Shown here piece by piece: positions 18,723-27,367 of a stretch of 41,959 bases of DNA. The notes under the pieces were generated by a model. That model searched no databases. It was given only the letters and a program-made list of their open reading frames with translations, and had not been told where the DNA came from. Location: the NCBI GenBank assembly GCA_030849805.1, contig JASANZ010002071.1, forward strand, positions 1 through 41,959, given 5' to 3'. Source of the stretch: Sergeia podlipaevii. Taxonomy: Eukaryota; Euglenozoa; Kinetoplastea; Trypanosomatida; Trypanosomatidae. Both the position numbers and the translations under genes were made by a program. The first letter of the stretch is position 1. Each line of letters begins with the position of its first letter.

Positions 18723-19328
18723 ATGAGTGCCGTGTCTCCTGTACTATCTACACCCCAGGTATCTTCCTCCACTCCCCTATACATTCTTCTTTTGATATTT
18801 GTTGGCGGCGTCGCGGTTGGCTTCTTCGCGTCTCTCCCACTCATGCGCAGTTGGTTTAGCGGCTGGGGTGCTGTGGTGAAAGGTAAGGCACAACAGTTTT
18901 CGCATCTCATGACAACCGGTGAGGAGGTGAAGATGACGCTTGTGGTGCGAAAAGACTTGAAAATGGGAACGGGCAAAATTGCTGCGCAGTGCGCGCATGC
19001 AGCGGTAGCAGTAGTTGAGGATCTTCAGTCCCATCGCGAGTCAGCGCAAGGCGCGAGCGCGGATGTGCTCCGAGTGGAGTATCAGTACTGGCTTCAGTGG
19101 TATGATGCGTGGAAGTTCACTGGGTGCGCCAAGGTGGCACTTCAATGTCCAGATGAAATCGCGTTGATGGACATTGCTCGTAAGGCTAAGTCTGCAGGAC
19201 TCCCCCACTACGTGATTCGCGATGCTGGACGCACGCAGATTGCGGCGGGGAGCAAGACGGTGGTAGCGGTTGGGCCAGGACCTAAGAGCCTAGTGGATTC
19301 AGTGACAGGCGATCTAAAGCTGCTTTGA
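18723..19328 (+). CDS. Peptidyl-tRNA hydrolase 2 with N-terminal membrane anchor
   Basis: PTH2-family enzyme of 201 aa that cleaves peptidyl-tRNA to recycle tRNA. The hydrolase domain covers about residues 70-201. It begins with MTLVVRKDLKMGTGKIAAQC (71-90), followed at once by AHAA containing the conserved His92, and includes the GK-x-AAQC-x-HA signature. Near the C-terminus, IRDAGRTQIAAGS (165-177) supplies the conserved Asp167 and Thr171, and VGPGP follows. Residues about 18-40 form one hydrophobic helix (LYILLLIFVGGVAVGFFASL), as in eukaryotic PTH2/Bit1, which are anchored in the mitochondrial or another organelle membrane. Length is typical for an anchored eukaryotic form. The start is supported by the acceptor 6 nt upstream. 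Confidence 0.93.
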   Translation: MSAVSPVLSTPQVSSSTPLYILLLIFVGGVAVGFFASLPLMRSWFSGWGAVVKGKAQQFSHLMTTGEEVKMTLVVRKDLKMGTGKIAAQCAHAAVAVVEDLQSHRESAQGASADVLRVEYQYWLQWYDAWKFTGCAKVALQCPDEIALMDIARKAKSAGLPHYVIRDAGRTQIAAGSKTVVAVGPGPKSLVDSVTGDLKLL

Positions 19329-19672
19329 AAAGGGAGAAAAGGAATGGCCCTTTAAAAAAAAAAAAAATGAAATCATACACAGTCATGATCAGAGGCGAGT
19401 TTTTTTTTTTCTCTTCTAAGCGTCGCACATGCATGTGTTGGCAAGCGCAAAAAACAATAATAAATCGACGTAGTGGTACTGGTGCATGCTGTCATCAATA
19501 TTGCTTTCAACCAACAATGAAAATAATAAAAAGTATTAATAAAGTTTAATACACTTTAATTCTTTTTTTTTTTCTCACGTTTAATACGATTTCTTCTATT
19601 TTTTTTCTTGAGAATCATATTTTTACTTTCATTTGGATTTAGGAGGGGTTCTATCTTATTGGCTGCATCATC
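19329..19672. other. Short intergenic region
   Basis: 344 nt with an A13 run at 19356-19368, T runs near 19400 and 19562, an AATAAA-rich stretch near 19525-19550 and the candidate acceptor described separately. No gene or RNA is visible. Confidence 0.6.
19619..19642 (+). promoter_or_regulatory. Candidate spliced-leader acceptor for the 430-aa protein
   Basis: The T-rich tract atttttactttcatttggat followed by ttag ends with AG at 19641-19642. It leaves a 30-nt leader with no ATG before 19673. Confidence 0.6.
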
Positions 19673-20965
19673 ATGACCCAGAAGATCTTACTTGCCGAGA
19701 GTCTCGACCTGTTGCGTCAGTGCGAAATGAAGGAGTATGAGGTTGATACGCTGCGCAGCCGCACCTCTAACGCGAATGATCTTGCTCGTGTCGTCAAGGG
19801 GTACCACGATGTGTATCGCGAGTACATCCGCGGTTTGGAGATGCTAAACTTTGTGCGTCATAGCGTTCTTGAGGAGCGCAATCCAGCAAATCCCACGTAC
19901 AATCGCAACATGGGCGAGTTTTGCGGCAACAAGATTGCTGCGTACATGGACCGGTGTGAGAACATTACACGCAAGGTGGACGTGATTGTACTTCCCGGCG
20001 ACCAAGCTGATACCATCACAAAGGATGGCTTCACAGCGGACACGACCGTGTACTACCAAGACAGCAAGCAGTACCCTATCACAAGCAAGGAAAAGAAGGT
20101 TGAGAAAGTATTTGAGGTCACCGAGGGCACATATGTGCTTACGATCAAGAACAGGGATGACTACACCGTCATGTCTCCTAGTATTAGTGTGCATGTATCC
20201 GTCTCTCAGCCCGGGCTTGGCACCGATAACACGCGCTTGGAGAAGCTACCCGATAAGAGTAGCTGGCGAAAGTTTATTGGTGTTGTAAAGACTGGCACGG
20301 TGCACCTGACTGTGTCCACGAACGGTATGCGTGACTCTCACATTGATATCATGCTGGAGCGCTGGCGCTGCGTGGACGGTAGTCTACCTGAAGATGGAAA
20401 CGCTAACTTTGATCCCGCTATTGGTGGCTCGACTCAGTTGGATAGCGTGGCGATGTTTGAAAATGTCGTGAAGCCCCACAGCCACAACGATAACAATGTC
20501 CAGCAGCAGCAACGACCCACGATGCCTCGAGGTGGCGCTACACAGGCTGCGACGGCTGGCACGACGAACACCTGGGTAGGCAATCTCCCTGCCATCCCAG
20601 ACGACGAACTCGCTGCACTTGCTAACTATAACGTTCCTCAAACAAGTCTCCCTCCACCCGGTGCTGCTGCCGGCGGCAGAGGGGTACCGCAGCAACAACA
20701 ACAGCAGCAGCAGGCAGTGGATCCTTGGTCAGAGCTTGAAAACATGAACGTACCTCACGCCGCCCGGAAGACTTCTTCTTTGGTAGTGCCTGACCCTATC
20801 GAGGTGAACCCTGCTGGCCTCACCTGCCAACAGCGGATGGCAAAGGTTCGAGCCATGATGAACGCGTGGCCAGAGGAAAGTGTAGGGGCAACAGGGTTGC
20901 CCCATGCGGAGCAAAATGTGGTGAGTGCGGTATATGCTCTGCCACTACCGCGTGAACTGTCATAA
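19673..20965 (+). CDS. Conserved-looking protein of unknown function with helical head, beta-rich middle and polyQ tail
   Basis: I do not recognise this 430-aa protein. Residues 1-100 look helical and well packed, with heptad-like leucines (KILLAESLDLLRQCEMKEYE at 4-23). This might be a helical bundle, remotely like an MIT domain. Residues about 101-233 alternate hydrophobic and polar residues in a beta-sandwich pattern (VFEVTEGTYVLTIKN at 146-160; VHLTVSTNG at 210-218) and end at WRC (231-233). Residues 234-430 are low complexity, with Q4 at 277-280, Q8 at 340-347, and a motif DPWSELENMN just after it. Such a layout (interaction head, adhesion-like middle, flexible Gln-rich tail) would suit an adaptor, but that is inference. 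There is no signal peptide or membrane segment. The CAA/CAG mixture in the Q runs argues for selected coding sequence, although length may vary between strains. Confidence 0.9.
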   Translation: MTQKILLAESLDLLRQCEMKEYEVDTLRSRTSNANDLARVVKGYHDVYREYIRGLEMLNFVRHSVLEERNPANPTYNRNMGEFCGNKIAAYMDRCENITRKVDVIVLPGDQADTITKDGFTADTTVYYQDSKQYPITSKEKKVEKVFEVTEGTYVLTIKNRDDYTVMSPSISVHVSVSQPGLGTDNTRLEKLPDKSSWRKFIGVVKTGTVHLTVSTNGMRDSHIDIMLERWRCVDGSLPEDGNANFDPAIGGSTQLDSVAMFENVVKPHSHNDNNVQQQQRPTMPRGGATQAATAGTTNTWVGNLPAIPDDELAALANYNVPQTSLPPPGAAAGGRGVPQQQQQQQQAVDPWSELENMNVPHAARKTSSLVVPDPIEVNPAGLTCQQRMAKVRAMMNAWPEESVGATGLPHAEQNVVSAVYALPLPRELS

Positions 20966-22020
20966 CAAGTGCATGTGAGAGTAAGCTGCTCTGCAAAGGG
21001 GGGTGGGTGGGGTATTCTGGAGCTATCTTTGACCGCGTGTGCGTGTGTGCGTGTGAGATCGCGTTTTGTTTGATTTTTGTCTCTTCATTATCATTTTTTT
21101 TTTTTATTGCACGCTGTGAAATGAAGAATGAAAAGCAGAATGAGGAGCAAGGGGAGGAAATGACAAGGGCGATGCACGTACTTGTATAATATCGTTTTAG
21201 TGGTAGCAACTATTTCATATTTGTTTTGTTTTGCATTTTTTTTTTCTTTGCTGTTTCGTTGCTGTTGTTGTTGTTGTTTTTTTCGCAGAGATGCGCGTGT
21301 CGTAGTTATTATTATTATTATTATTATTATTTTGCTGGTTTCTATGAACACTGGAAACGTTTTCTTTTTTAAAAATCTTTGCGAGTGTTTAATCCTCCTC
21401 CTATGAACGGTAAAATAAATAAATAAAAAAGATGATGAACATGTAAAGTGTGGGTACCTGTGGAGACTGGAAAGTGTGTTCTTATTATTATTATTGCTTG
21501 GAAGTTCTTTTTCTGTTTATTTAATATATATGCGCTGTATCTTCCTTTTCTTTGCCTATATATATATATATATATATATATACTTAACAAGAAAGGGTTT
21601 ATATATATATAATTGTCTCAGCGTAAAGGCTGACGACGTATTGCTAGCAAAAGGACACAAGGACGTGGGTGGTGGACCGCAAATTATTCATTTTTTTTTT
21701 CGTTTTTCATTTATCACGAAAATATAATAATCTTGGTGTACACCGCTTAAAAGGCAACAAGAACAGGAGTTCTACTTTTCATTCTTTTTTTTTCTTTGAC
21801 GGGTAAGAGGACGGAAGAGGAGGGTGCAGCAAATATAGCCACTCGCGCTCATTACTTGTTCATATAGAGTTCTTTTTTTTTTTTTTGGATTACTCTCACA
21901 CACACACACGAACACACATATATATTTCTTAAAAAAAAAAAAGAAAATAGAACAACTACAATTAAAAGGAAACACTTACCATCACCATTATCATCATACA
22001 CCTTATCGTATAATTTTCGC
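20966..22020. other. T-rich intergenic region
   Basis: It holds G-rich sequence just after the stop (20998-21012), a (GT)n tract near 21037-21053, (GTT)n near 21263-21280, (TTA)n at 21306-21332, (TA)n at 21557-21582 and T15 at 21872-21886. Phe/Leu-rich ORFs here are microsatellite products. No RNA or mobile element was recognised. Confidence 0.6.
21306..21582. repeat. (TTA)n and (TA)n microsatellites
   Basis: A perfect (TTA/ATT) run at 21306-21332 and a (TA) run of about 26 nt at 21557-21582, separated by non-repetitive T-rich sequence that holds a shorter TTA run near 21482-21495. Confidence 0.85.
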
Positions 22021-22032
22021 ATACTCCCAAAG
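21975..22032 (+). promoter_or_regulatory. Possible spliced-leader acceptor for the dienoyl-CoA reductase
   Basis: About 55 nt of C/T/A-rich sequence free of AG ends at CCCAAAG with the AG at 22031-22032. No ATG follows before 22081. The tract is not strongly pyrimidine, so this is a weak call. AGs after the T15 tract at 21872-21886 are alternatives. Confidence 0.3.
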
Positions 22033-22080
22033 AGACATAGAGATACTTTGAAGCTTCTCTTCACTTTTTTGGACTCTAAA

Positions 22081-24279
22081 ATGTCCCGCTCTTCGGCAGC
22101 CTCTTCAGTCACTTCGCGTGCGGTGACTACTTCATCTTCTTTGTTTCGTCCAATCACAATCGGAAAGCACATTCAGCTGCCTAATCGTTTCGTGATGCAG
22201 CCCATGTATCTGAACATGGAGTACGAGCTCAAGTACGAGTCAGCTGACATGATGAACGCGATGGCAACTTTCTTTGAGGAACGGGCTCACTATGGTGCGA
22301 AATTGATTATTCTCGGCGGCATAGGGACATCCAGGCTTGGGCGGTGGCGAAGCGGCTCCCTCATGCTCACTTCATTCGATGATGCCAAGGCTTTTTCTAC
22401 TATTACTCGTGCCATTCACAAGGAAGATGGCTATGTGCTAGCACAGGCCTTTCACGCCGGGCGTGCAGCTCGTAAGCGGTGGTTTATCTCTTCTACTTCA
22501 GTGCCTTCGAAGGTGCAGCCTATCCCTAACACTCGTCCTTTCAAACTTCCTGGTGCGCTTGTAAATTGCATCGTATCAGAGTATCAGCGCTTTGCTAAAC
22601 TAGCAGAGGAGGCTGGGTTTGATGGGATTGAGATCCCGGTGAGTGATGGAAGCTTGCTGCATAACTTTTTGTCTCCCGTGGTGAACACGCGCACAGACCG
22701 CTTCGGCGGTTCCCTGGATAAAAGGCTAGAGATCATCATGCGCGTGCTCGAGGGTGTTAGGAGTAACTTGTCTAATCCTGACCGCTTCGCAGTTTCACTG
22801 CGGTTGTGTTTGCATGACCTCAAAGAGGGCGGTACAACGATGGCAGAGACGCTGATGGTGGCGGAGGTGCTAGCGAAGAGCGGATACATTGATATGCTAA
22901 ATACCAGCGTTGGTATGCACGACTCTCCCGTTCAAACGATGGCTTGCTTTGTCCCCCAGGGCACTTTTACCCGCAGCTGCCAACTTGTCAAACAACGACT
23001 GGTCGCGCAAGGGGTAACAGACATTCCTGTTTGTGTCTCTCATCGCATTCATTCCATTGCAGTGGCGGAGCGCGTCATGGCGATGAAAGACTGTTGTGAT
23101 CTCATTGGTATTGCCCGGCCGCTGCTGGCGGATGCGCAGTTCATTGCAAAGTGCGAGGCAGAACGCGCGGAGGACGTGCTACCCTGTATTGCATGTAATC
23201 ACTGTGTGAACCGCCTCTACAAGCATCAGCGCATGACATGCGCGCTGAATCCCATTAGTGGATATGAGCTCGAGCGCTCGTGGAGACCGACAAAGTTTAA
23301 AAAGTCTGTTGCGGTGCTTGGCGCCGGTGCTGCTGGTGTGACGTGTGCGCTCACCATGTGGCGCCGCGGTCATGACGTGACGCTCTTTGAGAAGGGGCGA
23401 GTGATTGGTGGACAGCTCAACCTCGCTAAGGTAATTCCTGGCAAGCAATCTTATCAGGACGTGCTGGAGTACTGGACTCGTCAGCTGCGCCAGTCATCTA
23501 TTAATGTCCGCATGGAAACGGAGTTTACGCGGGAGGAGATGGCAAGGAGCCATCAGCTTTTTCACGCCATCGTGATGACGGTTGGATCGCTCCCTCGAAG
23601 GATTTCTTCTCATGTGCTTCCTGGCGCTAGCGAATGCAAGGTGTTGGTGCCCTATGAAAACGTTCTCAACGGCAGTGTAAAGGCGGGGCGTCGTGTTGCC
23701 ATTATTGGTAACGGTGCGATTGCGTACGATGTCGCGTCTTTCTTGTTACACGATCAACGAGTGTCGCGTTCAGTAGACATTTTTCTTGATGAATGGGGCG
23801 TCAATCTAGAGGACGGTACCTTGCTGACTGAGCAGAGCGTGACGGAGCGCGCACTTCGCAATAATCGCGATGTGATTCTGTTCAACAAAGCTGACAAGGA
23901 TGCGGACCTTTCGCGCGGAACTGGGTGGAGCCAGAAGATATGGATCAGGCGGCATGGGGGCACGATCATTAAGCACGGCCTCATTGAAAATTTTGACAGT
24001 TCAGGGTTGTTTTTTTCAACGGTTGGCCCAGAGCGATACACCTACTATGTGCCGTGCGATACGATTGTGTGGTGTATTGGGTCTTTACCCAACCTCGCTG
24101 TAGGCACGTGGATCTACGAGTGGATGAAAGACGGGGCGAAGAGGAGGGGTGAGATGACAAACAGTTTCTCCATTTACAACGCGGGCTCGTGTCGCGACAG
24201 TTACACGGGTGACGGCCACGGCGAACAAGATCTCCTCCAGGCGGTGCATGAGGGGTATGAAGTTGGTTACAAGATATAA
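22081..24279 (+). CDS. 2,4-dienoyl-CoA reductase, FadH type (NADPH, FMN/FAD/4Fe-4S)
   Basis: Flavo-iron-sulfur enzyme of unsaturated fatty-acid oxidation, 732 aa from the first ATG (the frame opens at 22048 without ATG). Residues about 20-365 form an Old-Yellow-Enzyme-like FMN barrel (HAGRAARKRW; AGFDGIEIP; RTDRFGGS). The 4Fe-4S cysteines are C369, C372, C375 and C387, with the CxxCxxC spacing I recall from trimethylamine dehydrogenase. Two dinucleotide folds follow: GAGAAG at 414-419 with the FAD acid in TLFEKG, and GNGAIA at 543-548. EWGVNLEDG and the WCIGSLPN end also match FadH as I remember it. E. coli FadH uses Tyr166 and His252; here the His is kept (H280, GMHDS) but the Tyr position reads Ser191 (DGSLL). 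The Ser/Thr/Arg-rich start (residues 1-25) may be a mitochondrial presequence, and there is no PTS1 tail. Confidence 0.92.
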   Translation: MSRSSAASSVTSRAVTTSSSLFRPITIGKHIQLPNRFVMQPMYLNMEYELKYESADMMNAMATFFEERAHYGAKLIILGGIGTSRLGRWRSGSLMLTSFDDAKAFSTITRAIHKEDGYVLAQAFHAGRAARKRWFISSTSVPSKVQPIPNTRPFKLPGALVNCIVSEYQRFAKLAEEAGFDGIEIPVSDGSLLHNFLSPVVNTRTDRFGGSLDKRLEIIMRVLEGVRSNLSNPDRFAVSLRLCLHDLKEGGTTMAETLMVAEVLAKSGYIDMLNTSVGMHDSPVQTMACFVPQGTFTRSCQLVKQRLVAQGVTDIPVCVSHRIHSIAVAERVMAMKDCCDLIGIARPLLADAQFIAKCEAERAEDVLPCIACNHCVNRLYKHQRMTCALNPISGYELERSWRPTKFKKSVAVLGAGAAGVTCALTMWRRGHDVTLFEKGRVIGGQLNLAKVIPGKQSYQDVLEYWTRQLRQSSINVRMETEFTREEMARSHQLFHAIVMTVGSLPRRISSHVLPGASECKVLVPYENVLNGSVKAGRRVAIIGNGAIAYDVASFLLHDQRVSRSVDIFLDEWGVNLEDGTLLTEQSVTERALRNNRDVILFNKADKDADLSRGTGWSQKIWIRRHGGTIIKHGLIENFDSSGLFFSTVGPERYTYYVPCDTIVWCIGSLPNLAVGTWIYEWMKDGAKRRGEMTNSFSIYNAGSCRDSYTGDGHGEQDLLQAVHEGYEVGYKI

Positions 24280-24774
24280 AAAGGCGCATATATATATTTG
24301 AGGGAAGGGGGGGGGGCAAGTATTTATCTGTATATCCATAAATCTATCTATACATATAATGAAGCTCCCTTGCTTGCGACAATGAATAAGTTGAAAGTGA
24401 CACTTTTATGTCAGTTGTGTGTATGTGTGCCCCCCCTTCCAAAAAAAAAAAAAAATGGCGCGTTCGTTGCTTTGGAATTTTTAAAAAATGAAAGCAAAAA
24501 TAATCATATATCTACAGCTTAATCACATCAGTAAAGCGAGAAAGAAGGAATTTACGATAGCAGCAGTCACTGACCATTAGACGTTAGTACTTGGCTTCTC
24601 GTCTGTTTGTATTTTTCCGTGGCATTTCATATGCGAGTGAAGGCGTCCTCCTGTTTCTTTTTTTTTTCCTCCGGTAATGTTGTTACCCTTCACTTGTTTT
24701 TTTTTTCTTTTTTTTTTGCTGCGATGCAGACAGAACTTATAGAGGAAGAATTACATGTGAGTGCCACGTAGGAC
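24280..24774. other. Intergenic region
   Basis: About 500 nt with a G run at 24306-24314, a C7 run near 24430, an A13 run near 24442 and T tracts near 24658 and 24700-24717. No ORF longer than low-complexity frames and no recognised RNA. Confidence 0.6.
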
Positions 24775-24807
24775 TTTTTTTTTGTTAATATAAATTTATA
24801 ATTATAG
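24775..24807 (+). promoter_or_regulatory. Candidate spliced-leader acceptor for the TLDc gene
   Basis: T9 at 24775-24783 followed by AT-rich sequence without AG ends at ATTATAG (AG 24806-24807). The leader to ATG 24817 would be nine nt. Confidence 0.5.
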
Positions 24808-24816
24808 GCATCTACG

Positions 24817-26508
24817 ATGCACATTTCGGGTTGTCCACGTGCACCAGGCTCTTGCCACCGTGTTGGTCGAGAATACAAATACGGCCGCCGTCACGTATAC
24901 GATGTGACGGGCGGATGCTTTCAACTTCGTCATAAGCGCCACGAATCTTCTTTCTATCTTCGTTTTGCTGGGACTCATGCCCCACTCAATCAGAATTCTG
25001 CGTCTACCTCAGCATCAACTGCCCCTCGAGCTGGGATCTCACAAAAGCGTCGCGGCGGCTGCCGATGCAGTCTAGACCTCGATACGCTTTTCGAGTCTTC
25101 TGATGATGTCCCTACACCACAGCTGCCGCTGTCAAAGTGCGAGTACCACGAGATCCTGCGTGCACTCCCTCCGCAGCTGCAGAGTTGTCCATGGCGGCTG
25201 CGCTTTGATAGCGCCAAGCATGGCTACAGCCTAGCACACTTTTACGTCAAGATGGAGGAAGTGCGCGACGAACAGGCGTGTGGGTTGGGGTTTTTTGTCG
25301 TTTCCGAGCAGCAGGAGGCCCCGCCGTCGTCCACGTCTCCCTCCGAAGCAATCAAGACTAGTGTGGAAGAGGGTAGAGCGCTTGGCGGCAGAAGCAGTAC
25401 TGCTGGTGGTAGGAACCTTGCACCTCTTGGGGTTATAGGCTGCTTCACTCCTATTGTTCCTTGTGCTACACGTCAAAGTGTTCATGGATGGTGTGGATCT
25501 CCAGAAACTTTTGTTTTTCGTGTGAACATCCGTGATACGCCTCAGCGTTGTGTCCGTGGCTCGCATGGACCTACTGATGCGAAACTTCATACTACGGCAG
25601 CAAATCACGTGAGTATGCACTCAGTGCCTGGGGGTGTTTCTGATATGAGCACAACACCTCTTCATCTCCTTCTCAACACTGAGACACTGAACGTGCCCCT
25701 GTCTACAAGGGATGGAACGCTAGGTTCAAAAAATGAGAATGTGACACTGCCGGAGCCAATCGTAACAAGGTCTACCGAACGTGAGGTAGCCGGTAATTTC
25801 TCTCCCACTAGTGTTTCCCGCTCATCGGTATCAAGTATGAGCGGGTCACTCACGCTTCATGGAGGCAACTATCCAACAGACTCGCTACCAGCTAGCGTGG
25901 CAGGAGCACGATACTCCACAGTATCACCACCACCGCGCTCACATAAGCGCACCGTAGTGGAGGTGTTCCGCTGGACTGGCGACAGTAATCATCGCGAGTT
26001 CATGTCCTGTCACCCGACATTCCTCTCGATAGGTGGTGGTAGATATGGGGCTGCTTTGACCGTAGATCGAAACATGGAGCATGGCACGAGCAGCGCGCAC
26101 TGCGAGACATTCAAGTCGCCAAGTCTGTATGACACGCCAGAGTCGACCCTGTCGCACTCAGAGTTCGCTATCTTGCGCATGGTGTGGTTCAGTGTTGAGG
26201 AGTCTCGTTCTAGACACGCCAATGCGGTCAGCACCTTTTTGGACGTGGAGAGCACATCCTCAAGGGAAGACGAGGAGCTTGAGGAAGCGGAGCAACACGC
26301 TGAAGTCGAGAGTACAGGGAGGCCGCTGCTATCATGTCACAGAGGTGATGCTGTTATCGGTGTAGACAGACGTACATTAGCGGCAAAACGGCACCGTCAG
26401 CAGTATCTATCAAGGCACATGTGTGATTGTGGCCGCCATGCGCGCCACTTCTCTTCAAACGTTGCTGCGCATCTTTGTCAGAGCGACGATGAGGATTTTG
26501 CAGATTAG
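24817..26508 (+). CDS. TLDc-domain protein (OXR1/NCOA7-like)
   Basis: A 563-aa protein whose residues about 115-460 match the TLDc domain in order. CPWRLRFDSAKHGYSLAHFY (124-143) corresponds to the WxLLYSSxxHGxSL start. IGCFTP near 207-212 and PETFVFRV (229-236) match the GxFxS and ETFLF segments. VFRWTGDSNHREFM (383-396), LSIGGGRYGAAL (403-414), CETFKSP (429-435) and ILRMVWFSV (452-460) match the ending. A Ser/Thr-rich insert of about 140 residues (241-378) splits the domain. TLDc proteins elsewhere protect against oxidative damage and bind the V-ATPase, promoting its disassembly. That role here is by analogy. The N-terminal 110 residues are basic and Cys-containing without a known domain; the C-terminal 100 are acidic then basic. 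There is no TBC, LysM or membrane segment. TLDc has no simple catalytic motif to test. Confidence 0.88.
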   Translation: MHISGCPRAPGSCHRVGREYKYGRRHVYDVTGGCFQLRHKRHESSFYLRFAGTHAPLNQNSASTSASTAPRAGISQKRRGGCRCSLDLDTLFESSDDVPTPQLPLSKCEYHEILRALPPQLQSCPWRLRFDSAKHGYSLAHFYVKMEEVRDEQACGLGFFVVSEQQEAPPSSTSPSEAIKTSVEEGRALGGRSSTAGGRNLAPLGVIGCFTPIVPCATRQSVHGWCGSPETFVFRVNIRDTPQRCVRGSHGPTDAKLHTTAANHVSMHSVPGGVSDMSTTPLHLLLNTETLNVPLSTRDGTLGSKNENVTLPEPIVTRSTEREVAGNFSPTSVSRSSVSSMSGSLTLHGGNYPTDSLPASVAGARYSTVSPPPRSHKRTVVEVFRWTGDSNHREFMSCHPTFLSIGGGRYGAALTVDRNMEHGTSSAHCETFKSPSLYDTPESTLSHSEFAILRMVWFSVEESRSRHANAVSTFLDVESTSSREDEELEEAEQHAEVESTGRPLLSCHRGDAVIGVDRRTLAAKRHRQQYLSRHMCDCGRHARHFSSNVAAHLCQSDDEDFAD

Positions 26509-27284
26509 TCTGTTGATAATTTCTATATTCGACTTCTCAAAAAAAAATAAAAAATTAGGGAAGATTGTATATGTTTATAGTGCTTCCTTATCATATATAT
26601 ATATCACATCACTCTTGTTGTTGTTAGTATATTGCCTTGCTTTTACCTAGTGACCGCAAATTGATAAGACTCTTTGTTGATTACATATTTACTTGTTGGC
26701 CTTTAGAGATATAATACAGAAGTAATCAGTGCGGTTTATTATTAATATTATTATTTATTGTATTGTTTTTTTTTTCTCCTTTGCCTCTATTTGATGTCCT
26801 TTTTTTTCTCTTTTTTTTAAAAGGAAAATTGAAGTAGTGAATGATGCTGAATATCCTTATATACATATATAATGTATATATCTGAAATGATTGAATACCT
26901 ATGATGAGTCTGTTTATATATATCTTGTTTGTGAATGTTGTGATACCAATACACACGATTTAAGAATACCATTCTTTATGGCTGTCAGCACACATATATG
27001 TTTAGATGCACACACGTTGTCTTTTAGAAGCAAAACAATATCTTTCTGTTTTACTTCACTATCACCAACTCTTGTCTTCTTCTTTTTTTTTTCTTAATTT
27101 TGTTATATATATATAATTGCAACTTCGATATCTGCTTATATCTGTTGTACAACGAGTACAAACATATTTATTTATACTTATATAGTTACCTTTTTTTTTG
27201 GTAGTTCGTTCTTAGTTACATACCTGCCAGTTTTTTTTTATTGATAACCATATTACTTTTTCCCTTTTTTATTTCATTATAAAT
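26509..27284. other. AT-rich intergenic region
   Basis: About 780 nt of very AT-rich sequence with short (TA)n runs near 26594, 26867 and 27102, T9-T10 runs, and ATT repeats near 26740. Small frames encode Phe/Ile/Tyr-rich peptides only. I see no gene. Confidence 0.6.
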
Positions 27285-27317
27285 CTTTTTTTTTTTTTCG
27301 TACCTACTGTACACCAG
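27285..27317 (+). promoter_or_regulatory. Candidate spliced-leader acceptor for the aminotransferase
   Basis: T14 (27285-27298) is followed by CGTACCTACTGTACACCAG with the AG at 27316-27317. The remaining 50-nt leader is T-rich and has no ATG before 27368. Confidence 0.6.
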
Positions 27318-27367
27318 ACTTATTCTTCCATCTTTTTTTGCTTTTATTATTATTACTTCTTTTCCAA

